Shown: one piece after another, positions 1 through 12,860 of the stretch
Layout of the letters: every line of letters begins with the position of its first letter
Position numbering within the stretch: position 1 is the stretch's first letter
Assembly: GCF_947623445.1 (NCBI RefSeq)
Contig: NC_135244.1
Location: 5,084,001-5,148,000, forward strand
Direction: 5' to 3'
Source of the DNA: Clavelina lepadiformis
Taxonomy: Eukaryota > Chordata > Ascidiacea > Aplousobranchia > Clavelinidae
DNA length: 64,000 bases
Translations under genes and position numbers: made by a program
The notes under the pieces: generated by a model
Told to the model about the DNA's origin: nothing
Seen by the model: the letters and a program-made list of their open reading frames with translations, nothing else
Databases searched by the model: none

Positions 1-347
1 CAAAGGTAATAGGGCTATATATGTGGCCATACTTAGAGCTGTAGTTACTAATTGACTCATCACTCATGCTCCTATTTGAAGCCTTTATTGAAAAGATTGA
101 CAATAACTTAACTTGCCATAGACGTTCTACCAAAACAATGTGACATGTTTGTGGGTAAAACATATCATATCTTAAATATACTTGTAATGAAGGTTTGCTG
201 TGAAAATGTGATAAGTTAGAAAATTATTTCCGATGTTGTACAGAGTTTTAGAGAAATCTTATCAATCACATCTTATTTTTCTGTTGCTTTATTTTTAAGG
301 TATTTATGTTGGCTTAAAATTTATTTCTTAATGAAATCATTTTGCAG
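1..347 (+). other. Intron of the proline-rich gene
   Basis: Non-coding sequence ending in the acceptor TTTTGCAG at 340-347. No other feature seen. Confidence 0.6.
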
Positions 348-2500
348 TAAGCACCTTAAGGTCAAGCGTTTCCTGCCCGGACAAAATATCTCCACAAGTA
401 CATTCAAACACTAATTCCGGACCAAGGTCCCAAAGTGTGAACAATCACCACAGGTATTTTCTACATACAACTGAACCAAGTGAATGGATGATTAATTCAA
501 TACTGAAGGCCTGCCATAAGTCTTAATCTAATCACACAGTATAATTAAGAGGTGTAGCTAAGAATGTCTATGCAACAAATGCATTAAATTTTCCACTTTG
601 TCATAATCATTAATCGTGTTAATATTAAGTTACATTCATGGTTGATTTTATTCCAAATTCAGTTATGTTTTGTTTAGGGAAGTGGGCAAAAATTCCCTGG
701 AGTCATCACAAAGCACAAGTACTAATAGTATACTCTCTGACGAAGGTGGTCAGCCGTGGTATGAACCATACCATAGTAAGTGTTCAATAATTTCTTAATT
801 TTTTCTTGTCTTAATCGTATTCATTATGCATGGATATATAGTTTATAATAGTAATTTTTTCCTTTGTTCATGCAGTGAACCGAACTGGTGACATATCGTT
901 GCCTTCATACTCTTCGCCACCTGGAAAGGTTTTAAATTCTCCAGGTTTTTCCAACGACTACCCATATCCGCAAGTTCCGCCTCCTCTTCCAAAAAATTTG
1001 CCCGAGGATGATAGCTCACATTATTATGAAAAAATCACTGACGATCCTGTGCACCCTTTTGTGGATCACGTTCCTGGTAAAGTAGCTGCTTTTCGACAAC
1101 ACAGCTTTCCTGTTGAACCGCCTCCTCCTCCACCAAGTGATCTCAACTTAGACGACGAAAATTATGAAGTACCTGTACATCACTCCCCTGGTGGCGATCT
1201 ACGAAATCGACTGCTATCAACAGCTGAGCCTATCTCTTCTCAGCAAGATATGCCACCACCTTTGTTGCCAAAACCTCAGAGCATGTCTGCATCTTGCGGC
1301 GGTGACGATGGCTCAATGTCAATGGATTACTACATAGATGTCAATCAACCAGAATATGACAATCCCGAAGATGATTATGATGACACTAACGAGGTGCAGC
1401 ATTCGATGCACAGGATCCCAATCCCAATTCCGGATGAGGCAGACCCTACATCACGATTTACTTATCCACCCACGCCACCTGACAAACCGAAACCGCCTCA
1501 GCCTGGCATGAAGCCGAACCCAATGTTTCCTGGGAGTCCTCTTGATTTGAGAAAGAACCTTAAACCCGTGAGCAATACCTCACCGAAAGCAAAAGTTAAT
1601 TCTCCCCAAAATTATTCTCCGACTTCGCCCATGACGCCAACAACACCTCTTGATGCTGTCAACCGACCACGTGTCACAACCACTGCTGGAACTCCACAAA
1701 TACCCAAAGGCTTTCCGTTCAATGAAAATTCAGTAGCTTCAACGGTGAAGTCTCAAAAGTCACACTCGGTTAGCACACCGCCCCAAATATTAACCCTGAC
1801 AGGTTTTCCGTCGTTGAAACCCGTAACACCGTCATCAGCATTAAAACCGTCAACGTCGTCTACATCAAAACCTAAAACAGCTTTAAAACCACCGCCATTA
1901 ACGTCAAAACCTCCAAAACCGTCACCAACATCCAAACCCACTTTAGTAGGGTTGAAACCCACTGCACCTGTTCCAGATCACAAACCTTCGTTGTTCTCAA
2001 GTCCAGAATACACAACCCATATTTCTCCTGAAAAACTAAAGCCTCATAATAAGTCTTCACCGTTCCCGCCGAGTACATTCAACGCGCAAGACATAAAATT
2101 TCCGAATAAGCAAATGCCCCCGTTGAGTCCCGGAAAGCCTCGAACTGAAAACCTAACGACAACAGCCTCAACGCCCAAAAGTCCATTGTTAGGACTGAAA
2201 ACCTCCAGACCAATGCCGCCTTTCACCACTACTGAAATGGGGAAAACTACGACAATGAAGCCGTCAGAAATTAAAAAGGCGAATGCCACTACCGCCGTTA
2301 CCACACCGGTCAAAGTGTCCAATAATGCAGATGATCCAGCAGGGAAAAGTGTTCTAGATAAAGCAAAAATGTTTGCTAATACCAAGGTACCGCCAGTGAA
2401 AATCGATAAACCTAAGGCAACTGCCAGGCCACAGGCATACTCCAAACCAACTTTAGCAGCTAAACCTGCATTTGCGAGCAAACCTAATTACATAAGGTGA
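348..2500 (+). CDS. Proline-rich, tyrosine-motif scaffold-like protein (3' part; 5' end outside window)
   Basis: Three exons join in phase: 348-453, 678-775 and 876-2500, with AG acceptors and donors GTATTT and GTAAGT. The reading frame is open at the first acceptor, so more exons lie upstream of the window. About 608 residues are visible. The last exon is low complexity: PPPLP and PPPPPP runs of the SH3/WW-ligand type, then a long Lys-Pro region (repeated SKP, LKP, AKP) to the stop. Tyrosine motifs of SH2-ligand type are scattered in its first 200 residues (YYEKI, ENYEVP, YYIDV, EYDNP). I see no folded domain in this part. The composition suggests the unstructured tail of a cytoplasmic adaptor or receptor, but I do not recognise the family, so the function is open. 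It is convergent with TMEM232. Confidence 0.75.
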
Positions 2501-4225
2501 TATTGCAATAGAATTTTTGCTGCAACAGTGACAGAAATCGATCCCAAAATCTCAAATTTTCATCTTTAAATGCCATCGGCACTTCGCACTTGGCTGCATA
2601 TCACGTAGCGATAAGCTAATTACCCGCAGAAATTGCCAGTTAAGCAGCAATTTCTTGCTTTACATTTTTGAAAGGTCACATGACTTTCGATCAATTTTTT
2701 CGTTCGTTTGTAGTACTTTCGATTGATTACGTTTGGTATTGGTCCATGTCAATGTGCTTTTGATTGTATTTATTGGTTGAGCGTGCGTTGTTCTGAGATG
2801 AAATTTTTTAACCAATTACGAGCAGGTTTGTTCCTTATTGTTTGCTTTTTTCTTGAAATTGAATATTCAAACTTGTTATTGTTAATTCTATTTTTGAAAG
2901 ACGTGCAATACGGTTTTATATAAATCTTATACTGCAGTATAGCTGTTATCTGATGCCGATTGATCGGTGATAGTATCTATCCGATAGTGTTTCATATGTA
3001 TTGCTGTCCTAAACAAACAAAAACGCTTCCATCCAGTCATGGTGCAGATAGCAAGTACAGTATTACTGAACCGAAACGCTTTCAAATCCTTTTTGAAGCT
3101 GCGTAAATTTTAAATTGAAAAGTTTTAAACTTTAAGTGAATGTTGAAGTAGACAGTTTTTTTTAATAGCACTTGCTCTTTGTCAGTGCTTAACAATGAAA
3201 AATAAAAAAAGCTTTAGACACGGTTTAAAATTTCACTCACAAACAATTTACTTAAGAAGTTAGCACGGATCTCGTATAGCATGACAAGACAAAATTTTGT
3301 CTACTTGGCATTGACAACGTACTTTCCTTTTTGTTGATATGCTTGATTTGCAGCGCGCATAATGGTAAGTAAGCTATTTTGTGAGATAGTAATGCGGGAA
3401 TCTGACTCGGTAAGCATGCCCTATATTGCCAAAGCTCTCACTTTATATTGCAGAATGAGCGTTATGGACAATTATTTTAAAAACCAATCACCGCTGTAGT
3501 AGACGTTTTGCTATAACTTAGTTAATGACATTCAAGAGTAAGTGACGTAGGCTGAAAACAGGTCTTGAATCTTAGTTTAAAACAACAATGTAAACACACG
3601 AGTGGGATGGAGTTGCAAATTAGGCCTTTTTGCAAGAACATACGGTGCCTTAATATATGTCGAAAAAAGTCAATGATCGTTGAATTCATGTTACTGTTAA
3701 CAGGTTTTCTGTACATAACAGCTTGAACATGAGGTAGGAATGTTAATACTGGTTTGCATAAAATTCTTTCCTTTGATCAGCGGCCGACCAGCTGTTTGAT
3801 CTCAGGCTCTATTTTGGATTCCACTTCCTCAGTAAATTCAATATATATCGCAGCTTTTATGTTCTTGGACAAGTCGAGAAATGTTGTTTGTACATTTCCG
3901 GTATTCTGTATAGCAAAATTGCTTTGACAAACATACCGAAATCGGTACAACGATACCGTCCGACATAAAGCAACACGTTTACCTATGTTATAACATACGT
4001 ACCACCAGCTGCAACGAGCAGATAACGATGAGTCCTGCATTATACCCCAGTTGTAACACCGGTTGAAGTTAGACAACCTCCAGTTTTAAATTTTTTGAAA
4101 ACTTGATACAGAACTTGCTGAGAACTATTTTGGTACGACGATGTTGTTAATTAGAGCAACAACTTTCCAGTTATTATTCATACAAAATGGCGACAAAAAA
4201 GTCACGAAATGGTAGCGGCTTGTAA
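2501..4225. other. Convergent intergenic region / 3' UTRs
   Basis: AT-rich sequence between the stop of the proline-rich gene and the stop of TMEM232 on the opposite strand. It should hold both 3' UTRs; an AATAAA-like run lies near 3200 on the plus strand. No convincing exon or RNA gene was found. Confidence 0.5.
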
Positions 4226-7200
4226 TCATGCAACTTGATATGGTCCAAGCACGGCAGTTGGTCTCCCTTTAAGTTTCTCATTCCTTCTCCGAAGTTTCTC
4301 TTCCTCTGTCCTCTCTTCTTCTTCTCTTTTCTTGACGATTTCCTTTACCTTTTCGTCATCTTCATCCTAATAAAAAAGTCAATAGCATCAGGAAGAAGGA
4401 AGCCATTTAGCCTAATTATGCAAATCCTCACTATATTAAACACCGGTTTCAGATGTTTGTTCTAAAATCGATATCGATTTTTGCTAAAACGGCTACGGCA
4501 GTAAGTCGTTGTTCCGGCAATTTTGTTACACTTCTGTGGCAATTGGTTAAATAAAATCCAAAATGCTGTGGCGGGCAATGCATGGCGTGTTACATCGCTG
4601 TGAATTTCAAACATATAAAAACCAGTTAATGCAAAGTGATTGAGGAAATTTTACCTTCTGTATTTGCAGCATTTCCTTTCGCCACTGATCTGCAACGACG
4701 CGTTTTAAGTCCAGGCTGGTTCTGTTCTTAAAATCTGGAAGTGTTTTGTCCGTAGAAGTGTGCACCAATAGTTCCTCCCTATATTGATATAAAAAGACTA
4801 AAAAAAAACTTGAAATTAAACCTTTCCAGTAACGTACAAAGCTTTTTTAAGTTAAGTGTATTTTAAAATTAATATATGCAAGTTGCGTAGGACATCTCAC
4901 TTTCCACAAGATGTATGCTTGGTACATTATTCTAAGAATTTGTCACAAAAAACGCAGCGTACGTCAGCAAAACCAATGAATTTCACGAACAAAGACAATA
5001 AAACCAAACAACCTATTTCCAGCTATAAAAGCTTGTAGATACTCCAGTACATTATTTCGTGGAATTGATCCGAAATATCATCGGCTCAAATACACTTTTA
5101 GCCTTGCTTTTCCACACATAGGTATATATTTTGTGATGCGGAGCATGTACACACGCACACACCAGTGGCACGAAATAAATTTAAAAGAAAGAGGTTACAC
5201 ATGTGTGGCGACAGATGTGAGAAATATCAGCAAAACAAAAACAATGCTTCTTGGTGATGGCAGTGGAACTGACAGGTAAACGTACAGTATAGGCCTACAA
5301 TGCATTCAAAAATTTATACTGTTAAAACAAACGCCGCAAATTAATGTAACTTAATTCACGTTTGCAATAACTCAAACACATATGAGCAACCTTACCGTAA
5401 TGTGGGCCGCCCAATCTTGAGAACGTCTTTAACTCTTCCGCGGGGGCTTGGGGTTAAACGGAGTTCACGTCGACGTCTGGGACTCGTTACTACCGACCTT
5501 GGGGTTTGGGGAGAAAGAAGGACTCCTTCAGGAGGTACCAGGTAAATTTCACTCAGTTGGGCCGCGATCCTCTCCCAAACACTTACAAACAAAAAATGCG
5601 ATTTAACCAAAGTACTAAGTGCAATGATGATATTTGACATCCATTCTGATGCAGAATGTACCAATAATCCGGGTTTTCATTCCAAATTTACACAGATCTA
5701 CTAAATTCTGGTCAGTTTTCATTTACTTTGTCGTTCTTTCGTTCGAGGGAACTTTGGTGCATTCTACCTGTGAGACGCGCACAGCTTCCAGCACTCGCGT
5801 CTCCGTTACTTGGCAGTCCTGGTGAACCACATAAATATCATTGCCATCTCACATATTACCAAGGTAAGATTATGAACAGCTTACTACACCTTGAATTGTT
5901 AAACAATTTAATTATGCTAAGTGTGTTTCTGCTTGCATGCTCGGTAACTTCCGTGCCATCAGATTTGATTGTGACGTAAAATGACGTACCTGCACAGCCG
6001 AAATAAGTGACCAGGCTGCTGACCTCATTCCAACCTTGGCATCGTTCCCATAAAGCGCATGGGTAATTTGAGACAACCCGGAAAGTGCCCCATATCGAAG
6101 CTTCCATGTCCAATCAACTCCCTAACAAAGTATTATGTAAAATGAGTTTACAGCGTTGCTATATTGAAGAGCTTTGTTTAAAAGATAGCATACGAAAGCG
6201 GCACGAATGGCTCATGCTTAACCAACTTTTAAATGTTGTTCAAGATCGGAATTCCTGCACGGAGGCCCTCTGTATTCCAGCAGATCTACCAGCGCACAGC
6301 TCTCAATGCAAGGGTTAGCCGCCCCCGCACGGAAAGTGGTGACGTCAGCGTCCTGCCATTTACCCAGCAGCGCCACCTTCTGTATGTCAGAGCTCGACCC
6401 TCGCAAGCAGATGTCGGTGAGAATTTGAGAATACTGATAGGCCGTCTCCCAGCACCATCCGCCCACACCCGGAGGCTGGTCGTCCTTTAAAAGTAACAGC
6501 TTCGTACTAATTAACAACACGATTGATTGAAATTGCGGCAGAAACCAGACACTGGGAGATTACATGAAGAAAGTATGGCATAATATCACGCGTTAGATAA
6601 GAACACAAATTGCGGAATTGACTACCGTGCTAATAGACTTTTCTCTGTTATTTGGTAAGAGGGCATTGGTATTATCCACATCAGAAGATACTTTGTCTCG
6701 GGATACACGTCTGCTAGATCTGCATTACATTGAACTATAATACGGCCATTTCTAAGTCTTATTACGATTATTTTTATCGAAGCGACTATTTCACCGTAAG
6801 TAGGTCACGTAGTCTATTGTTAAACATAGGTTTAGGTTAGGAGGCTAGAAACGCAAAAAAGTTGATATCAGCCATAGAACGTTTCATTGAAATTAAATTT
6901 ACATTAGAAGGTAGATTTTGGTTACGTTCAGGTTACGGTGTTGTAAGATTTAAGTTCGGTTTGTCAAAAACTACGAAAAATAGCTTCAAACGCACGATTT
7001 TTTTTCCGGTGAAATAGTGGCTGCGTATTTTTAAAGCATACACAAATGCTAACCTTTCATTCGTTGCACTTGTTGAAGTGCTCTGTTTGGGCTGATGGGT
7101 GTTTAGGTTCATCGCACTGTCAATGTCTGACATCAGACCGTCTATTTCAGCTTGAAATTTTCCTTCCAATCCTGGAGCAGGAATTGAATCTTGTGCAGTG

Positions 7201-10200
7201 GGTGGAGCAGCGGATGGAAAGTGGTCGATGTGTTTTTGAAATATTCCATTTGCAGTCACCTGAACCTTTATGATATGTGAATTCAGATTAACATTTAGTA
7301 GAAAACCTCATAACTTTAAGCAGCATTATGCTTAGCAAGTAACAATTTATTACCCTAAGACCTCTGGCAATATCTTGCAAAACCTTGCAGACCGTCATAT
7401 TTAGTTTAGCAGTTTCACCAAGAAGTGAGATTGCTAAGAAACCATTTATCCTACAAAATAAAACAATTTCTTACCGTGAAACGCTACATTTGAATATATA
7501 CAGGTTCTGTTAATTTACAATGCTTCAGCATACCAATCTTTTGAGCTGATTTCATGTACTGCCATCAGCAGCGCAACAATGGCCTTTTTTAAACCAATCT
7601 TTGTGTTTGTGACACATTTCCACACACATAATGTTCTGTAGACGCATGCTGCAAGAGCTGGCACTGATTCTGCTTCCCTATCTGCGCCTTTTTCCTAAAC
7701 CAATCAAAGTATTGCATTAATTCGCGATATAAAATGCATTAAATGCTAATAAACAGCATGCAAGTCGAATTGAAAGCAGCTTGTGTCCAAACTGTTACTT
7801 ATTTATTAAAATACTTTTGACCAAATAGCGAAGGCACATGGTAGGTTTTCTTGATACACTATAACCTAATAATGTGTCATATTTCGTAGAATATACAAAT
7901 GACCGAAACAAATTTGTATTACTGCATTTCTTTTCCAATTACAATTTTGGATTATATTTGGTAATATACTAATGTTTATCCAGCCAGTGTAATACTTTTT
8001 TACAATATTATTTACAATAAATCCACCTGATTATGAGGCAACCTCCCATATGGACCAACAATAATTTTTCCCACTCTTTCAATAAAGCACAGACTCAGCC
8101 ATACACCAGGATAAGATTGATACAATGTCTGTTGGTCCTTAATGCCATCGAGATAAGTGTTTAATCTGGTTTTGAACTCTACCAATCCTCTCAGATGACC
8201 AGATAAGTGGTGAAACAACAATCGGGCAAAAACAAGTTGACCCATCTGCATGAAAGTTAAACATTCCGTCTTAAAACGTTTAATAATTTACAATCTAACA
8301 TTTTAGGAACATTTACCTATTTCTCCGTTAATAATTATACAAGTGCTTGGTACTTGCCACCAGGTATGGCAAGGTAATTTCAAAGATTTTGATAAACTAA
8401 GTGCTTGAACTCAAAATATAAAATTAGTACTGGCATACAGGTGTGGCAAAGACCAATAACAGAAGCGAAAATATATCAAATACCTTTAAAAGTTTTACTT
8501 CTGAAGTTCTCAGATATGTTTGTTTCATAGAATCTGTTCGAAGCCAGTATAGGGTACTCTCAGCAAGAAAAAACAAAGTGGGTATATTTTCTTCAAGTAA
8601 AGGTGCGTGATTAAGCGACATATACAAAATGTCAAAGCAATCTGCAGATAGAATTAAACCTAAGCATTACATGTACAAAATTACTAAACATTAAATGAGA
8701 ATCAAAACAAACACATCTTGCCTTCTTGAATTTTTCCTTTACATTGGGCAAGGATAGCCAGCTCAGACCAAGCCAGTGGTAAATCTACATGCTTTCCTTC
8801 ACCCAACGTAGAAATGCCACATCGACGCTATGTACATAAACAACAGTGTATGAGGCACAAGGGAGCTAAATATGTCCAAGTTTAACTTAGTTTATTTTTA
8901 CCACTAATTGTGTGGTAAAAATGAGGTGCTAATTGGTGCTATAGCGCAAATGAAAGACATGTTCACATAAAATGGTCCCATAATGATAGCAGGTAAGCAT
9001 AGCCAGTAAATCTATGAAACACAACCAAACCGAATCAAAGTGCACCTTGTACATACCATTTCCTATCGTATATGTGAACATCAAAAATGACATCGTTTTA
9101 AACACTATGTACATGTAACTACTGTAAATTTTTTGTCATGGTCAGGGCCACCTTAGGCTGATGTAAGTGCTGCACCTTTTTTAAACCTAATATTTGTCGG
9201 GGCCCAGCACTACTTGACACTACTGGTATGAAAAATGAGCAGTTTGAATTTTATTATGTTCAAATTTCAGTTCAATTTCATACTTTTTAAATTGTTGCAC
9301 ATTTCAAATATGTTGCCATACGCAAATTTCAATTGCCAATCGGTGATCAGCTATAAGTTGGCTATGTTTGGAAAGTAAATCAGAACTTATCATGATTTCA
9401 AACCGTGTGTAACTCATCAGGGGTCTAAACTGTAATTGTTTATTTCAAGTAGTTTTGGTTTATTCATACTCGCAATTATGATGTAATCAATGTTGTATTA
9501 TGATAAAGTGTTTATGATATTAGCTCACCGACCTGTTGTCTATTAGACACTCAGAGATGGAGAAGTCTCTCTACACCAAGTAATGTCTGATTTGCTTTGA
9601 TCCATACTTTGTGTTTAATAAAACTAAATTAAAGTTAGCTGCAGTTGTGGATCAGAAACAGTCCAGCAATATATAGCGCAATATCTTTCTTTATGCAATA
9701 GTTCTTCCTTGAAGTTAATTCATCAGCAGTGTATCAATGATGAAGAATTAACATGACAAAATGTTTCTAAACGATTTTTTACTGTTGTTCATTTTTTTCT
9801 CTACAAAATAGAATGGTTTCCGACTGGGTTGAATGGTTAATAAACTCTTTATTTTTAACAATTAAGTTTGTTTCTAAAATAAAATCATTTCTCAGTTTGA
9901 CTATTAGGACATAACCATGTTCGAGAAGTGTTGTATATAAATGATATGAAATTATGTTTAATAAATAATAATCAAATGAATCAAAATAATATTGATACTT
10001 CGAAAGGGATTGTTTGGGTGAAAATACAGATCGAAGCAAACCATTGCAGGTAATTGACTTGCAAAACGTTGATATTTGAAGTCTAACATACAAGTGCTAA
10101 ACCAGATGATGTCACAGTTTGAGTAGCTGGGACCTAGTATACCCGATATTTGTTTTACATTTTCAATTCATTAGAAATCAGCAAAGGGGCCCTGCCATCA

Positions 10201-10892
10201 TTATTTCTTGTATTAAGCCTGCGCTTGCTTGGGCCGGCCTTGGTCTAGATTGCAAAGTATGGCAAGAGCACACCCGAGATACTTTTCTAAAACGGCATTG
10301 CACACCAGGACAAACTGATGTCTCAAAAAAATGGGAAGTACTGATTTTCCCCCGATTTTTATCATAGAGGCATTGTACGCCGCTTGCTTCCTTGCACACC
10401 AGAATTTTGCTTCTGCAAACCCGAGATCTTGGTGAAAAATGTCATACTCTGCAGTCCGGGCCTTGGTCAAGATCAAACGGAAAAACTAATAATTACTTTT
10501 GATCTCAGCAGCATTTTTTCAGCTTTGTCTCGTAATATTTCTTTTTCTTTTAAGCCAGCTACATTAAACTTCTGAACAAATTGTTCTGAAACCTCCAAAG
10601 GATTTCCACGAGGAGGAATGGCTGGAGCTGTGGAAGTTGGATGGGATCCTCCATAAGTCTGTTGCAATATTCTCTGTTGTAATTCAATTCTTTGGCTGTA
10701 ACATAGCATGTGAAGTTGAGTCAATAAAATGTACTGTAATAACTGATATATACAGCATTGCTGTAAAACTGAAAAGCAGATTTCCACTTATCGAAGGGAA
10801 AATTCTAATAAATTTAAAACAGTAAAAAAATATTATTACCTGTGAGATATAATACCAAATTTATGAACAACTGGAACACGAAGGACAGGCAT
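4226..10892 (-). CDS. TMEM232: Transmembrane protein 232 (TMEM232) orthologue, 14 exons
   Basis: Minus-strand exons, 5' to 3': 10892-10840, 10695-10497, 8827-8722, 8641-8484, 8245-8027, 7694-7534, 7450-7354, 7259-7054, 6506-6223, 6117-5990, 5818-5727, 5581-5396, 4778-4655, 4366-4226. The lengths sum to 2154 nt (717 aa) and all phases agree. The protein tracks vertebrate TMEM232 along its length: MPV start, a GKHVDLPLAWSEL block followed by LAQCKG, PTLFFLAES, LGETAKLNM, the WERIAAQL region, and a basic, coiled-coil-like C-terminus with VKKREEEERTEEE. Mammalian TMEM232 is linked to sperm flagella and cilia (from memory). Exon 3 ends in a GC donor (G|GCAAGA). The 9/10 and 11/12 junctions have alternative sites and are the least certain. 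Intron 8 carries a MITE. The start lies 2.7 kb from divergent C8orf82. Confidence 0.93.
6782..7022. mobile_element. MITE with ACTATTTCACCG termini, copy 1
   Basis: The ends are inverted: GACTATTTCACCG at the left and CCGGTGAAATAGTGG at the right, about 240 bp apart. The interior (GTAGGTCACG, then a GGTTTAGGTTAGGAG stretch, then CAAACGCACGATTTTTT) is shared with copies at 41.35-41.95 kb and 43.04-43.28 kb. It has no coding capacity. It lies in TMEM232 intron 8, close to the exon 8 donor. The exact ends and target duplication were not settled. Confidence 0.75.
8828..10496 (-). other. Large intron 2 of TMEM232
   Basis: A 1.67-kb intron between in-phase exons 2 and 3. No further TMEM232 exon is expected, because the protein alignment is continuous across it. 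The sequence is AT-rich with no recognisable mobile element; a GGGGCCC-containing patch near 9200 is unexplained. Confidence 0.6.
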
Positions 10893-11309
10893 AATTTCGT
10901 TTGTAAATCAAGCTACCAATGGTCGAAAATATAGTGTTCTCCTGGGGCCAAATGGCCCCATCAACGCCACTTTTCCATCATGAAGCAAACTTTAATCTAA
11001 AATTAATAGGCCTATACCTGACGTTTAAAATCAATTAAAAAAATCCAACTTTAACCTTGTTTTAGCAGTGTAGTTTATTATATTGTTTATTTTTTGCTAT
11101 TAACTGTGCGAAGCAAAAGTTAGGATACTAACTGTTGTAGTTATAGCATAATAAAACACATGTTCATGAATAATTAACAAGCAGGAAAAAGTGGCAAAGA
11201 TAACATGATGCAACAAGCAAGATAATAAAAATATAATTATGCTATAAGATGATAGGTTAGCATGACCACCAAACTCATAAAACAATTCCTAAGTTAAATA
11301 AATTTAAGA

Positions 11310-11371
11310 CCAAAATATCACAAACAACGAAACAACTACACCAAAATATCACAAACAACGAAACAACTACA
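11310..11371. repeat. 31-bp tandem duplication
   Basis: Two consecutive copies of a 31-bp unit (11310-11340 and 11341-11371), each starting CCAAAATATCACAAAC and ending AACAACTACA, identical by eye. Confidence 0.9.
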
Positions 11372-11934
11372 CTGATGTAGAGGATATGATCCCTAACATT
11401 AAAAACACGGATATTAATAGCCGAAATAAATATATAAAGTGGCAATGGTTTAATTAAAATGACAATAAACATCTGAAATGAACAACAAATGGATGGTTAA
11501 AGAAAACCGCACAAAAGAAACTCCATCCTAGGGACCGGAATCGCGTTTCTGTAGCCAAGAGAGGATACAATATTGAGGCCCACAAGTGCATTAAAAGATA
11601 GACAGCACGAACTGAAAAAAAATATTATAGCCTATTGCCATTAGGGAACCATGCCTCTACGCTTCCTTCAACTACGGTATTTGTGATGAAAAGTGTAAAC
11701 TAAAGTTCTGCAAGTGATTTTTGTTTATTTTCTACTGAGTAAAAGCACTGTCTAGGCTACCTGTCACTGTCAGGCTATGCTACAAAACGGATCGTACCCA
11801 AAGACAAAGCTAATGGAAAACCCTTTACGTTTTCTGCAATATTTGACTACAACTTACCCACGTCACCTAAAAGCGTCTATGGTTACGAATCAATCAGCTG
11901 TAAAAAAACACGTGACTAAATTGCGTATTTCATA

Positions 11935-12426
11935 CTTTTGTGAAAACTAACTTCATAATAACGACAATAAAAAATAATAATTTACAATAAAAATATTTTA
12001 AAGTAATCAAAAACAAATCTAGTATAATGTAAAATATTTATCTCCTTTGTCTTGTCTACTCTATATCAGTAGCAAAGGCCTCCTCTCAAAATCAATTTAT
12101 GAATTTACAGTCAAAAATAAATTAATTACCACAGTACAGTGCTGTATTAAAAGAGATTTAAACACTGTTTAATATTTAAACTTTTGTGAAAACTAACTTC
12201 ATAATAACGACAATAAAAAATAATAATTTACAATAAAAATATTTTAAAGTAATCAAAAACAAATCTAGTATAATGTAAAATATTTATCTCCTTTGTCTTG
12301 TCTACTCTATATCAGTAGCAAAGGCCTCCTCTCAAAAGCAATTTATGAATTTACAGTCAAAAATAAATTAATTATCACAGTACAGTGCTGTATTAAAAGA
12401 GATTTAAACACTGTTTAACATTTAAA
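11935..12426. repeat. 246-bp head-to-tail tandem duplication
   Basis: 11935-12180 and 12181-12426 are near-identical direct copies, both starting CTTTTGTGAAAAC and differing at a few positions (for example AAAATC against AAAAGC in the middle). The near-identity of non-coding sequence implies a recent duplication or an assembly duplicate. Confidence 0.92.
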
Positions 12427-12444
12427 CTGTGTTTAAATCTCTTT
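12396..12444. repeat. Palindrome, 16-bp arms, 17-nt loop
   Basis: Left arm 12396-12411 (AAAGAGATTTAAACAC) is the exact reverse complement of right arm 12429-12444. It sits at the right edge of the 246-bp tandem duplication. Confidence 0.88.
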
Positions 12445-12574
12445 AGCTGTTTTATACAGTTTCGATTAGACTGAAAACCATCAATCGGTAAAATTTAACT
12501 ATAAAAATGGAACATCTCAACTTCCAGCAACCCAACAACAGTTCCGATTGCACTTACAATACAGCATTCAAAAG

Positions 12575-12860
12575 TTGGCTATGTGGCTCGGTGGCGGAGT
12601 GGTACCTGATTCGGAAATATCCGTGCAAATACCCAGTTGTGCTACCGTTGTATTGTGGTTTCGGTAAGCTCAGTTTGAAACAAACTTTCAAAAAAACAAT
12701 ATAGGAAAAAATCAGAAAATCGAATAAAATTGCGTTCCAAATCTTTAAAAATGGGAGCTTGCAAAAAAGCAAGCTTGGTAACCGGGCTTGAGCTGTGAAG
12801 AATCATCGCCAAATTAAAGTTGTGCAAATACTTTCCTCAGTCGGAGGATAAAGATTGTAA
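12575..12860 (+). repeat. SINE-like interspersed repeat, copy 1
   Basis: It begins with a tRNA A-box-like stretch (GTGGCGGAGTGGT near 12590) and ends with GAGGATAAAGATTGTAAT. The second half (from GGGCTTGAGCTGTGAAG through GGCGATGATT on the complement) recurs inverted at about 19262-19460. There is no coding capacity. No clear B box or poly(A) tail was identified, so the SINE assignment is tentative. Confidence 0.45.

Noticed and set aside
1753-2481. Minus-strand ORFs opposite the proline-rich exon
   Set aside because: Shadows of a biased coding sequence; Gly/Val/Asp-rich products mirror the Pro/Thr/Lys codons.
3777-4076. Minus-strand ORF of 99 codons after the TMEM232 stop, ending IKQLVGR
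   Set aside because: TMEM232 terminates in frame at 4226 with a C-terminus that matches the family; this ORF has no partner exon or known domain and probably lies in the 3' UTR.
7022-7054. Alternative TMEM232 exon 8 end with donor TTT|GTGTAT
   Set aside because: The AAAG|GTTAGC donor with acceptor TTAATTAG at 6507 keeps the frame and uses better sites, although cDNA should decide.
12583-12660. Possible functional tRNA gene (A-box-like GGCGGAGTGG)
   Set aside because: No B box at the right spacing and no cloverleaf; better explained as part of a tRNA-derived repeat.
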